Positions 44,607-53,024 of a stretch of 63,373 nt of DNA are shown piece by piece. This DNA comes from Nitrosopumilus sp. (GTDB taxonomy: Archaea > Thermoproteota > Nitrososphaeria > Nitrososphaerales > Nitrosopumilaceae). The translations under genes and the position numbers were made by a program. The stretch is from assembly GCF_025699125.1 (NCBI RefSeq), contig NZ_JAILWC010000004.1, forward strand, positions 1 through 63,373. The letters are read 5' to 3'. How positions within the stretch are numbered: position 1 is the first letter of the stretch; every line of letters starts with the position of its first letter. The notes beneath the pieces were generated by a model. That model did no database searches and had not been told where the DNA came from. It saw only the letters and a list, made by a program, of their open reading frames with translations.

Positions 44607-45035
44607 TTATTTGGGAGATTTAGCTATAAAGACAGAACAATTAGCTTTTGCTATTACACCTGATGCAACACTGCCAAGTACCAATTTTTTAAATCCTGAT
44701 CTGCCATGAGATCCCATAACTATAAGATCTATTTTGTCAGTATCTGCAAAAGAGAGAATACCATCAATAGTAGAAGGATTGTGACGAATTTCCACAGAAA
44801 TATCTGTGTCTTTTATTGATTCTTTTATTTTATTCAGATCATTAGTGACTTGTTTTTCTACTTCATCATGTACTTCTTGAGCTCTTGACCAAGACATTCC
44901 AGTAGTATCCGTGTTACTTCCAATTACATTAAATAATGTTATTTTTGAATCAAATTTTTTTGCAATCTCTATTGCTTTTTTTAATGCAGCATCTGCAAAA
45001 TTAGTAAAATCATAGGGCACAAGAATATTTTTCAT
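44607..45035 (-). CDS. Universal stress protein, UspA family
   Basis: 142 residues. The ATP-binding motif G-x2-G-x9-G-(S/T) is present as GSHGRSGFKKLVLGSVASG, so it is likely an ATP-binding type. The N-terminal strand is NILVPYDFTNFADAAL. Stress or nucleotide signalling role by family. Genes for Usp and CBS proteins together are frequent in energy-sensing regions. Confidence 0.92.
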   Translation of the reverse strand: MKNILVPYDFTNFADAALKKAIEIAKKFDSKITLFNVIGSNTDTTGMSWSRAQEVHDEVEKQVTNDLNKIKESIKDTDISVEIRHNPSTIDGILSFADTDKIDLIVMGSHGRSGFKKLVLGSVASGVIAKANCSVFIAKSPK

Positions 45036-45086
45036 TAAAAATTATTAGAAAATTTAAATTTTAAAGCCAATTCTTTAATATCAAAT

Positions 45087-46325
45087 ATGACAATCGGCAT
45101 ATCTAATAATATACAAAAAACAATTCGTTACATCGTGCATTCACAAATTCTAATGCTCTTAATTCTTCTAGTATTTACATTCACAATTACCCCTATTGTA
45201 TATGCGGAAACATGGAAAGTGCAGATTCCTGCAGGAGCTGCAGAACCTGAATCTCCAGTTCATTTTACGCCTTTGGAAATTTCAATCAGGCCTGGAGACA
45301 GAGTGGAATGGAGGAATGCAGATTCTACAATACATACTGTAACTTCAGGTACATTAGAGTCGGGGATAACTACAATGTTTGATAGCAGGCATATGGAACC
45401 TGGAAGTAAGTTTAGCGTTCTTTTCAGTAAACAAGATGTTGGAGAAATCAAGTATTTTTGTACGATCCATCCATGGATGACGGGGATAGTAAATGTCGTT
45501 GAACTTGCTTCAGATTACCAAGTATTTCATAATGTAGGCTCAGATGTTTCAGAGTCCCCAGTAGATGTAGTGTATAAAGTTCAGAGAAATTTAGTGGATG
45601 TAAAAGTAGAGCCAACAAGGAAAAGCATTACTTTTAGTTTTGTAGGAAAAATCGAGAATGATAAGTTTGTGGTGTATTTACAGGAGAATCTAATCAAAAA
45701 TCCTCAAGCAGTATTTGTAGATGACAAACAGATAACAAATTATGAATTGATAAAAAATAATGGCATTACAACGCTTACTGTGGTGTTGCATGGATCTGCT
45801 GAAGAGGTAAAGGTTGTCGGAGTCGACGTGATTGGCACATCTGATCCTAAGAAGCATGTGTTGATAAATCAAATGTTCGGAGTGACCGATAAAAAATTCT
45901 ATAGTATAGATGAGAAAATTGTGATTTCAGGAGAAATAAAAAATCCCGTTCAATTATATGAAATCACATTAGATGTCATTGCACCAAAGGGGAATACTGT
46001 TTATCATAAAGTGATACCTCTTGTAGACTCTACCAAATTCACGGAGACAGTTCCAACAAGCGGAATATTTCGAGACTTTGGTGAATACCGTGTGAAAATT
46101 ACTGGACCTAGTGCAAAGAGTTTGTTTTTACCATTTGATTATGGAATTGCTCCAAAAGAATTCAAATCCCCACTTAAACAGATGAACATAGGTACTGATC
46201 CAAGTGATGTCATATGTAATGTTGGATTGGAACTCTTCATGAAGAGTTCTGATGGTAAAGCAGTTTGTTTGACTGAATCTTCTGCAATAATTTTAATGCA
46301 GAGAGGTTGGGCAGACTATTTTTAG
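45087..46325 (+). CDS. Secreted/membrane-anchored cupredoxin protein
   Basis: 412 residues. A hydrophobic signal segment (about 20-40) ends TPIVYAETW, a likely cleavage site. A plastocyanin-like copper domain follows: His in STIHTVTSG, then Cys, His and Met in YFCTIHPWM form a type 1 site. The middle (about 150-340) is beta-rich, probably two Ig-like domains. The end carries CNVGLELFMKSSDGKAVC and RGW, a short two-cysteine motif common in thaumarchaeal exported proteins. It probably carries electrons outside the cell. The 219 bases after it hold nothing I recognise. Confidence 0.88.
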   Translation: MTIGISNNIQKTIRYIVHSQILMLLILLVFTFTITPIVYAETWKVQIPAGAAEPESPVHFTPLEISIRPGDRVEWRNADSTIHTVTSGTLESGITTMFDSRHMEPGSKFSVLFSKQDVGEIKYFCTIHPWMTGIVNVVELASDYQVFHNVGSDVSESPVDVVYKVQRNLVDVKVEPTRKSITFSFVGKIENDKFVVYLQENLIKNPQAVFVDDKQITNYELIKNNGITTLTVVLHGSAEEVKVVGVDVIGTSDPKKHVLINQMFGVTDKKFYSIDEKIVISGEIKNPVQLYEITLDVIAPKGNTVYHKVIPLVDSTKFTETVPTSGIFRDFGEYRVKITGPSAKSLFLPFDYGIAPKEFKSPLKQMNIGTDPSDVICNVGLELFMKSSDGKAVCLTESSAIILMQRGWADYF

Positions 46326-46544
46326 TTTTTACAAAGCATAATTTCTCTAATTCAAACATAATTAATCAAAAGCAAACGAATCTGAATTTTACAGATGAAA
46401 GTATGGAATTGGTTTAACTAGTCATGCAATGATGTAAGATCATGAGATGAGAATTTGTACTATCTAGCTGTTTTAGACTACTTACCATACAATAGATGTG
46501 ATAGGTTAATTAAAAATGGCTGTTTTTGTAATAGTTAACAGTTA

Positions 46545-47687
46545 TCATTGTACTTCAATATCAATAAAATCAAATTCATGACACTTACACGTCGTATTTA
46601 GAATTTGAGAAATTCCAGGAGATACATCATCACCATCGATAAATCTCCTAACGGGTAAACCACCCTCAGTCTTCATAATAAGAGTAAAAGTATTTTTAGA
46701 ATTTTTCTTATATTTTACAGAGAATATTTGTTTTTCTGAACGTTTTCCAGATTTATCATAAACTACCACAGGATGTTTTCCAAGATCCTTTAATTTTCGA
46801 AGATTTTTTGGGTCAAGATAAGATGCCGTAGAAATTTTTAGTTGTATTAATGAATTAAACTTTAGAGGGTTTTTAGGAGACTCGTTTACAAGTTTGATTT
46901 TAGATATTCTCAACCCATCAGTACCGAATGATGTTAATCGTAAATTTCTTTTGATAGGATTTTTAAGTTTAACAAAAAATGGTCGTCCAGTTCCTAAAAC
47001 TAAACTAGATTTGTCTTCACCTCCAATCCAAGTAAATTTTGCAGTAGTGCAACCAATTTTTTCAAAGAGAAGTTTTGAGATAAAACCCTCAACGCTTTGA
47101 AATTCAGAAATTCCATGAAAATCACACATTCTACACCCTTTTCCAGAACAATTTTCGCATGATCTTTGTTTCTGAGAAATGTCCCTCATAGTTTTTACAT
47201 ATCTTCCTGAAAAAGTAATGGATTTAGAACGTAATTGAATGGAATTATCTTTTAGATTTACTGTAAAAATAATCTCAGGATTCTGGGTGTCAAAAGTTTT
47301 TTTTGTTTTTCTCGAAAAAGATTTTCCAAGTTCTCGCGTAATGTCAGTCTTTATACTATCAATTCCTTTTAGTTTGTATTGTGAACGAATTGAATCATCT
47401 CTATCCACAATCGAGGGTTTTATCATGACTCCCACACTAAAAGTATGATAAGAATAATTTACTGATGCATCAAGCATCAATCTTAGAAAATAATTTAAAT
47501 TTTCAAATAGATTTTTACAAATATAACACTTTGAAAGATTTTGATTGCTTGATAGTTTTTTACCAAGAAGTTTGTTAGATGATAGATGTAATTGTTTTGA
47601 GAATAATCTTCCCAAACAATTATCACATAAAGAGTATTTTTTTAAGATTTTATTTGCGATAGGAATAATTTTTTGATATTCAGACAT
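46545..47687 (-). CDS. pus10: tRNA pseudouridine synthase Pus10
   Basis: 380 residues. Makes pseudouridine 54 and/or 55 in archaeal tRNA. Two zinc clusters lie in the N-terminal half (CDNCLGRLFSK with CYICKNLF, and CENCSGKGCRMC). The catalytic block is WIGGEDKSSLVLGTGRPFFV. Many Pus10 enzymes have GREDxDxR; here Arg is Gly and the second Asp is Ser, but the Asp after ED is kept. That may alter position choice. First gene of a minus-strand RNA/translation block. Confidence 0.9.
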   Translation of the reverse strand: MSEYQKIIPIANKILKKYSLCDNCLGRLFSKQLHLSSNKLLGKKLSSNQNLSKCYICKNLFENLNYFLRLMLDASVNYSYHTFSVGVMIKPSIVDRDDSIRSQYKLKGIDSIKTDITRELGKSFSRKTKKTFDTQNPEIIFTVNLKDNSIQLRSKSITFSGRYVKTMRDISQKQRSCENCSGKGCRMCDFHGISEFQSVEGFISKLLFEKIGCTTAKFTWIGGEDKSSLVLGTGRPFFVKLKNPIKRNLRLTSFGTDGLRISKIKLVNESPKNPLKFNSLIQLKISTASYLDPKNLRKLKDLGKHPVVVYDKSGKRSEKQIFSVKYKKNSKNTFTLIMKTEGGLPVRRFIDGDDVSPGISQILNTTCKCHEFDFIDIEVQ

Positions 47688-47709
47688 TCTAGAAAATTTA
47701 TTTGAAAGG

Positions 47710-49035
47710 CTACCCTAATCCCATTTTTCTAAGAGTACCCTGCATTTGGCGTCCTTTGGATGCTTTCATCATACTTTTAGAATTTTTGTAATTTTTTAGT
47801 AGTTCTTTAACTTCACCTTCTGGCCATCCTGAGCCACGTGCAATTCTTTTGATTCGAGATGAATTAATTAAATCAGGATCTGCTTTTTCGTCTTTAGTCA
47901 TACTTTGAATAATGTATCTCCATTTTGATACCCTATCTTCCATTTGATCTAATTGATCATTTTTTACCATCCCAGAAAAACCAGGCATGCTATCAAGTAG
48001 TCCTTTTAGTGAACCGACTTTTGTGACTTCTTCTAATTGATAAAAGAAATCCTCCATATTCATTTTTCCACTGGAGATTCTTTTCATCCTAACATCATCT
48101 CCCTCATTTTCTAATCGTTTAGCTAAATCCAAAACAGCTTGAATGTCACCCATTCCAAGTAACCTGCCAACAAATCTTGTTGGAGAGAATTTTTCTAAAT
48201 CATCTATTCTTTCACCAGTACCAATGTACATTATTTGTGCACCAGTAGCTGCAGATGCAGCAAGTGCACCTCCGCCTTTAGCAGAACTGTCCAATTTTGT
48301 AATGATTACGCCACCTACTGGAACAGTTTTGTGAAATGCTTCTGCCTGGTTAAAGCATTGTTGCCCTATGGTACCATCAATCACAAGTAATGCCAAATCA
48401 GGTTCTGCGGCTTTGTTTATTCGTGCCATCTCTTCAAGTAAATCTTGCTCTTCTTTGTGACGACCAGCAGTATCAATCAGAACAACATCTAATGGTTGTC
48501 CCTCAAAATGTTTTAATCCATTTTTAACAATACTTGGAGAATCTTTATTGTTTTCTTCACCATAAACTTCCACATTAGATTTCTCACACATTGTTCTAAG
48601 TTGAACCAACGCACCTGGTCTGTAGGTATCAGCACCTATTACACCTACTTTGTACCCTTGTCTTGTCAAAAATTTTGCTAGTTTTGATGCGACGGTAGTT
48701 TTTCCACTTCCTTGAATTCCAAGCAGGATTATCTTGTTTTGCCTACCGGCCTTAAAATCAAATTCAGATTCTTTACCAAGTAATTTTGAGAGTTCATCGT
48801 AGAGAATTTTTATAATATGATCCTTTCGAGAAAGACCAGGGGGAGGAGTCTCATTTAGTGCCCTCTCTTCTAGATGTTTTGTAATTTCTAAAACTAATCG
48901 CACATTTACATCAGATTGTAATAATGCTCTTTGAACATCTTTTGAGAGTTCTTTGATTAGTTCTTCATCAATTCCTGAAGATTTTACAATTTTTTTTATT
49001 GCATCGCTTAAACTATTCTTTAGTCCATCAAGCAT
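47710..49035 (-). CDS. srp54: Signal recognition particle GTPase SRP54
   Basis: 441 residues. Binds signal peptides and SRP RNA and hydrolyses GTP with FtsY. G motifs: GIQGSGKTTVASKLA, DTAGRHKEEQ and TKLDSSAKGGGAL. The C-terminal M domain is present and methionine-rich near GKMNMEDFF and MPGFSGMVKN. Its start overlaps the Dph6-like gene by eight bases. SRP19 is encoded at 56748. Confidence 0.95.
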   Translation of the reverse strand: MLDGLKNSLSDAIKKIVKSSGIDEELIKELSKDVQRALLQSDVNVRLVLEITKHLEERALNETPPPGLSRKDHIIKILYDELSKLLGKESEFDFKAGRQNKIILLGIQGSGKTTVASKLAKFLTRQGYKVGVIGADTYRPGALVQLRTMCEKSNVEVYGEENNKDSPSIVKNGLKHFEGQPLDVVLIDTAGRHKEEQDLLEEMARINKAAEPDLALLVIDGTIGQQCFNQAEAFHKTVPVGGVIITKLDSSAKGGGALAASAATGAQIMYIGTGERIDDLEKFSPTRFVGRLLGMGDIQAVLDLAKRLENEGDDVRMKRISSGKMNMEDFFYQLEEVTKVGSLKGLLDSMPGFSGMVKNDQLDQMEDRVSKWRYIIQSMTKDEKADPDLINSSRIKRIARGSGWPEGEVKELLKNYKNSKSMMKASKGRQMQGTLRKMGLG

Positions 49036-49717
49036 TGTAATTCAATCCTGCAGCCACTATTTCAAACCTTCCTCTATAACCATCCCATTCTTTTTTTGAT
49101 TCATAAATAATGATCGGATTTGAAAAAAGAGGGCAATTAACAACAAATGTTTCTGCTTCTCCCCCTTCAAAGTTCAAGTTGAATCCGAATTTCTCAGATA
49201 GATTTCTCAAAGTATCAACATCAGATTTTGAAATAGATTTACCAAGCCATGCGTCATCTAATCCATCAGATGATACAGAAGTGATAATGAATTCAAAATT
49301 TGAATCAACTAAATCATTCATATAATTTTCCGGTTCTGTATCCCATAAAGGAGTAAATGAAATCAGATTTAATTTCGTGCAAAGAGTTTCAAATTTTTCT
49401 TTTTGAAAATTACTTTTAATTCCACCGTGAACTAAACCTTCAATTTTGTATTCGTCTATTGCTTTTTGCAATAGTTTTTCTAGCAAAAGTAATTCGTTAT
49501 CAGTATCATCAGAATCAGATGCCATAGTTAATTGTGGAATTTTCATGGTTTCTGATTGTAATTTTGTCCATTGTAGAGTTGGATGATGTAACAAATGACT
49601 TTCGTCAGATTTTGTAAAAATACTCAAAAGACATGAAACTGTATGTCCTTGTTTTTGAGCAAGATGAATTGCAAAAGTACTGTCTTTTCCACCTGAAAAA
49701 AGAGAAGCTAATTTCAT
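49028..49717 (-). CDS. Diphthine-ammonia ligase-like ATP pyrophosphatase (Dph6)
   Basis: 229 residues. PP-loop motif LFSGGKDSTFAIHLA is at residues 5-20. The central EGLVHGGIKSNFQKEKFETL and C-terminal GGEAETFVVNCPLF are typical of archaeal members of the diphthamide amidation family. It would complete diphthamide on elongation factor 2 with ATP and ammonia. The neighbouring translation genes support that role. Confidence 0.9.
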   Translation of the reverse strand: MKLASLFSGGKDSTFAIHLAQKQGHTVSCLLSIFTKSDESHLLHHPTLQWTKLQSETMKIPQLTMASDSDDTDNELLLLEKLLQKAIDEYKIEGLVHGGIKSNFQKEKFETLCTKLNLISFTPLWDTEPENYMNDLVDSNFEFIITSVSSDGLDDAWLGKSISKSDVDTLRNLSEKFGFNLNFEGGEAETFVVNCPLFSNPIIIYESKKEWDGYRGRFEIVAAGLNYNA

Positions 49718-49722
49718 AATCT

Positions 49723-49762
49723 AAAAAATAATTCATTCAACAAATTTTTGAGATTTGTTGAA
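49723..49762 (-). terminator. Hairpin plus oligo-T after the C/D sRNA
   Basis: On the minus strand, TTCAACAAAT and ATTTGTTGAA form a perfect 10-bp stem with a 7-nt loop (49736-49762). A T6 run follows at 49723-49728. It would end the transcript carrying aIF5A and the C/D sRNA just before the Dph6-like gene. Confidence 0.55.
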
Positions 49763-49765
49763 AAA

Positions 49766-49830
49766 GGATGCTTCATTACTCATAATCCTCATCAACATTC
49801 AGACGGCTTTTCCGCTCATCATCAGCATCC
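49766..49830 (-). ncRNA. Box C/D sRNA, predicted guide for Cm34 of a CAU tRNA
   Basis: 65 nt, normal for archaeal C/D sRNA. The terminal stem GGATGCT/AGCATCC (49824-49830 with 49766-49772) is perfect. Boxes are C AUGAUGA (49816-49822), D' CUGA (49799-49802), C' UGAUGA (49789-49794) and D AUGA (49773-49776, non-standard first base). The D guide GGAUUAUGAGUA pairs with a CUCAUAA anticodon loop, and its fifth base before box D faces C34. The D' guide is GCGGAAAAGCCGU, target unknown. It begins three bases after the aIF5A stop. Confidence 0.75.
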
Positions 49831-49833
49831 ACA

Positions 49834-50244
49834 CTAAGATTTGATGCGCATGATTTTAGTTTTATCCATAACAACCCAATATTCAACATTTTGTCCATTT
49901 TCTAATTTGCCTTTGACTTCATCATCAATTAACGAAATATCAATGGTCTCAAATGTTTCAGAATCCATTACTTGAACGGTGTCACCGTTAATTGAAATTA
50001 TTTGTCCAACTTTTTTGTTAATCATGGGAACATGAATTTGCATGCTGACTGGACCTACAAGAGGTCTTTTTTGGCCATCAAAAATTCCTTCACCTACAAT
50101 TCGGGCTTTAGCTGCACCGTGTTTTCCTGGTTTTGATGTATCATATTCAACAATTCTACATGGTTCACCACTTGGTTGGTCAGTATGCGGTAATAGAATA
50201 TAAGATCCTATTTTCAATGAACCAAGATCGGATGGTTTACTCAT
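49834..50244 (-). CDS. Translation initiation factor aIF5A
   Basis: 136 residues. Promotes peptide bond formation at difficult sequences. The lysine that is modified to hypusine or deoxyhypusine is K41 in KPGKHGAAKARI. The C-terminal OB fold ends VMDKTKIMRIKS. Typical archaeal length. A box C/D sRNA starts three bases beyond its stop codon, so both are probably on one transcript. Confidence 0.95.
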   Translation of the reverse strand: MSKPSDLGSLKIGSYILLPHTDQPSGEPCRIVEYDTSKPGKHGAAKARIVGEGIFDGQKRPLVGPVSMQIHVPMINKKVGQIISINGDTVQVMDSETFETIDISLIDDEVKGKLENGQNVEYWVVMDKTKIMRIKS

Positions 50245-50277
50245 GAAAAACAGTTTTTGGTCGAATATTTAACTTTT

Positions 50278-50889
50278 CTACTTCAATTGATCAAGAAGAG
50301 ATAAGCTCAGTAAATTAGTCATTGTCATGCCTTTTCGGTTTACATCCCGTCTTGTCTGTTCACAGTATTTCTTAACACTCTGATGGCTCTTTTCACTTGC
50401 AACTTCAATTACTACAACATGTTCAGAATACGGAAAAGTGAATTTTGATGGCGTTAAGCAAAATAGATTCATGTTTCCAAATCCTGCTTTCTCAATTTTC
50501 TCTCTTTTTAGTAGAAGGTTTGCAATTTCCTGGAAGTCTTCACCATCCTCTCCATATTCTAAATAATAGATAGTTACAAAATTTGTTTCTCCTTGTACTT
50601 CTCTTTGGAATAAATCATCGTGTATATTGAATACAAATGAGGTCTTGTCTTGATTGTGTTGAAGAAGATCTTTTGAGATATGTGAACTATCTTTGAATTT
50701 AGCAAGAAGATAATGATTAGTAGAATCTGAAAAATAGGGTTTACTTTCAGTAGAGAATGTCCCTGTAACAAAAAACAATTTTTCAATATTTTTTGATTTT
50801 ATCCATGTTTCTTTAAGTTCTACAGATTCATGAGTATGCAAATAAGGAGCACAGACATAACCAGAATAAGATAGTTCTAGTTTAGACAT
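50278..50889 (-). CDS. Hypothetical protein, 203 aa
   Basis: Soluble alpha/beta protein with strands such as EKLFFVTGTFSTES, TNFVTIYYLEYGEDGEDF and SEHVVVIEVASEK and a C-terminal helix (QTRRDVNRKGMTMTNLLSL). No family recognised. Upstream of aIF5A on the same strand with 33 bases between, so possibly co-transcribed with translation genes. Confidence 0.65.
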   Translation of the reverse strand: MSKLELSYSGYVCAPYLHTHESVELKETWIKSKNIEKLFFVTGTFSTESKPYFSDSTNHYLLAKFKDSSHISKDLLQHNQDKTSFVFNIHDDLFQREVQGETNFVTIYYLEYGEDGEDFQEIANLLLKREKIEKAGFGNMNLFCLTPSKFTFPYSEHVVVIEVASEKSHQSVKKYCEQTRRDVNRKGMTMTNLLSLSLLDQLK

Positions 50890-50966
50890 TCAGTAATCAA
50901 GGATATTTCAGACTATTTATCCTTATAATCAACTCAACGATCATAAATGAAATAACCTACGATAGT

Positions 50967-50976
50967 TTTTTAATAC
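50967..50976 (+). promoter_or_regulatory. TATA box of tRNA-Tyr
   Basis: TTTTTAATA-type AT-rich box about 25-30 bases before the tRNA 5' end at 50999. A short inverted repeat (ACGAG-AGATC-CTCGT) lies between the box and the tRNA and may just be leader sequence. Confidence 0.45.
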
Positions 50977-50998
50977 GAGAGATCCTCGTTTTTCTTGT

Positions 50999-51125
50999 CC
51001 CAAGCTAGCTCAGCCTGGTAGAGCTTCCGGCTGTAGTTGTTGGCTTTAGATGGCTGACCGAATAACAGCATATCAGGCATACAGAAACCGGGTTGTCGAA
51101 GGTTCAATTCCTTCGCTTGGGACCA
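50999..51125 (+). tRNA. tRNA-Tyr (anticodon GUA) with 50-nt intron and encoded CCA
   Basis: Acceptor CCCAAGC/GCTTGGG gives the C1:G72 pair typical of archaeal tRNA-Tyr. The anticodon stem is TCCGG/CCGGG with loop CTGTAGA. The intron (about 51037-51086) sits at the usual position after base 37. CTGTA pairs with TACAG to form the bulge-helix-bulge cut by the archaeal endonuclease. T arm is GAAGG-TTCAATT-CCTTC. The discriminator A at 51122 is followed by CCA at 51123-51125. Confidence 0.95.
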
Positions 51126-51220
51126 CAAATTTTTCTAAAAAAATATGAAATTAAAAATAATAAAAAGATAGACTGATTTAAGAAAACATTGTTGAACTCT
51201 TAAATTGAAAAAGTTGTTGC

Positions 51221-51412
51221 CTATGCTGTTTTTTTAACTTTTTGGGCTGCTGGTCCTTTTTGACCTTCGCCTACTTCAAACTCGACTTTATCGCCTTCGT
51301 TGATGAATCCGTCAACATCTGATTTGTGAACAAACAGATCGTCTCCACCTTCTCTTTCGATAAAACCAAAGCCCTTAGTACGGTTAAACCACTTTACGGT
51401 GCCTTGTTCCAT
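51221..51412 (-). CDS. Cold-shock domain protein
   Basis: 63 residues. Single OB fold with RNP1 KGFGFIER and RNP2 DLFVHKSDV. Binds single-stranded nucleic acid and unfolds RNA. Csp proteins are bacterial in origin and among archaea are notably found in Thaumarchaeota and a few others, so the gene supports the assigned lineage. Confidence 0.95.
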   Translation of the reverse strand: MEQGTVKWFNRTKGFGFIEREGGDDLFVHKSDVDGFINEGDKVEFEVGEGQKGPAAQKVKKTA

Positions 51413-51472
51413 TTGATACTGAAGTAAAGTATTCGCTATATTAACTAAACAAACTAAAACAATATAACAAAA

Positions 51473-51808
51473 TTAGAAATCTTTTGGGATATGATTATTA
51501 TCTTTTAACCACTCAACTTGTGGCAGGGTAAATCTCCAAACAATGTCACCGCGCTCAGCATCTTTAAAATCCCAAGGTGCGATTATCACAATATCATTGT
51601 CACGAATCCAAACTCTTCTCTTTAATTTTCCTCTAATGCGTCCTCTTCGAATCAAATTATCAGCACACTTTACCATGACGTTTTCACCGCCAAGCATTTT
51701 CATCACACGGCCAAATTGCTCACCTTCTTCAGGAAGGCGAATTTCTTTTAATGCACTTTCGTTTTTTACTTGTCGCTTACCCATGCCATACATTAACAAT
51801 TTGAGCAT
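51473..51808 (-). CDS. Translation initiation factor aIF1A
   Basis: 111 residues. OB-fold factor that binds the A site of the small subunit. RLPEEGEQFGRVMKMLGGEN and KLKRRVWIRDNDIVIIAPWD are family blocks. ATG of MLKLLMYGMGKRQ; a start a few residues later (MGKRQVKNE) is possible and closer to homologues. Confidence 0.93.
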   Translation of the reverse strand: MLKLLMYGMGKRQVKNESALKEIRLPEEGEQFGRVMKMLGGENVMVKCADNLIRRGRIRGKLKRRVWIRDNDIVIIAPWDFKDAERGDIVWRFTLPQVEWLKDNNHIPKDF

Positions 51809-51886
51809 ATAACTGGTAGGGTTTTTGGTTACAATGACAGGGGGACAATACGCAAGAGATTTTATCCAATGTGATGAAGAAAATAT

Positions 51887-52450
51887 GTGGAATTCAAATG
51901 TGTTGAAGAATGCTCGCAGTGTTGTATTGAGAGAGAATATTATCCAAGTAAAGAATTTGGAAAAATTGGAGTGTTAATACTTCCCGAGGAAAAAGAAAAG
52001 ATTGAAAAAATATCAGAAATTAATAAAGTAGATATCAAAATTTTGCCAAGAATTGGAATTTCAGAAGAAAGAAATTCTTCACCTACAAAAATTTTAGCAT
52101 ATCAACTTATGGGAGTTGAAAAAAATGGAAATACTTGCCCATTCCTAGATACTGCAAGTGGAAATAAATCACCGCATGGAGGATTCCCATGCAAAATTTA
52201 TGAGAATAGACCACTTGCCTGCAGAGCATATCCATTAATTGAATCAGAACCAATCACACTTGATCAAAAATGCAAGTTTTGCAAAGAACATGGAAATGCA
52301 GATAAAAATCTAAATTCAGAAATGGAAGCACTTGTAAAAATTAAAGATGGTATGGATGTAGATTCCCCCATCATTTGGAGATTTGCAACAAAAGTTGGGG
52401 AAGATGAAGATCAAGAGATATTAAAAGCAGGTTGGATTTTGGAAGGCTAA
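51887..52450 (+). CDS. YkgJ-family cysteine cluster protein
   Basis: 187 residues from GTG 51887. The N-terminal CVEECSQCCIERE and the later FPCKIYENRPLACRAYPL and CKFCKEHG are the YkgJ/Fe-S-oxidoreductase-like cysteine pattern, thought to bind zinc or an iron-sulfur cluster. Biochemical role unknown. Confidence 0.88.
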   Translation: MEFKCVEECSQCCIEREYYPSKEFGKIGVLILPEEKEKIEKISEINKVDIKILPRIGISEERNSSPTKILAYQLMGVEKNGNTCPFLDTASGNKSPHGGFPCKIYENRPLACRAYPLIESEPITLDQKCKFCKEHGNADKNLNSEMEALVKIKDGMDVDSPIIWRFATKVGEDEDQEILKAGWILEG

Positions 52451-52523
52451 ACTATTCCTAAAAATAAGATGTGTAATAAAGAATCAACCAAAAATTCAAA
52501 AGGCATTAGAACTTTTGCTCGGT

Positions 52524-53024
52524 ATGAGTGAAGATGCATGGTCAAATCTAGATAAAGTTGATCAAAAAATTATAGAGATTTTAAACAGTAATGCAAGAAC
52601 ACCGTCAAAAGAAATTGCATCAGAATTAAAAAAGTCGGGTCATGATGTTTCAGATAGAACAATTCGAAAAAGAATAGAGAGACTCGAAAAAAGTGGAATA
52701 ATTAAGGGATACAAAGCGGTTCTAACAGACGTATCAGGAATTAATGAATATCAAGTAGTTTTAATGAAAATCAAACCTTCAAAATCCCTTGAAGCAGTAA
52801 AGGACTCCATCAAAGATTTTATCACAAAATTAGATAATTATCTCCTTGTTGCCAATATGAATGGCGAATGGAATATGTTAGTCATCATGCAATTGAATTC
52901 AGAAAAATCAAATCCAGCGCAAAAAATTGTTGAAAAGTTTTCAGACGAATTAATTGATTATAGAATTAATGAAGTAGATATCAAGGACGTAAATATTCTA
53001 AATATGTCATTGTTGTTATTGTAG
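52524..53024 (+). CDS. Lrp/AsnC-family transcription regulator
   Basis: 166 residues from ATG 52524 (a TTG three codons earlier is possible). A winged helix-turn-helix covers about residues 7-60 (NARTPSKEIASELKK, then TIRKRIERLEKSGIIKGY). The C-terminal ferredoxin-like domain is the ligand and oligomer part. Such regulators are numerous in Thaumarchaeota. Target genes not known. Convergent, overlapping the response-regulator gene by nine bases. Confidence 0.92.
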   Translation: MSEDAWSNLDKVDQKIIEILNSNARTPSKEIASELKKSGHDVSDRTIRKRIERLEKSGIIKGYKAVLTDVSGINEYQVVLMKIKPSKSLEAVKDSIKDFITKLDNYLLVANMNGEWNMLVIMQLNSEKSNPAQKIVEKFSDELIDYRINEVDIKDVNILNMSLLLL

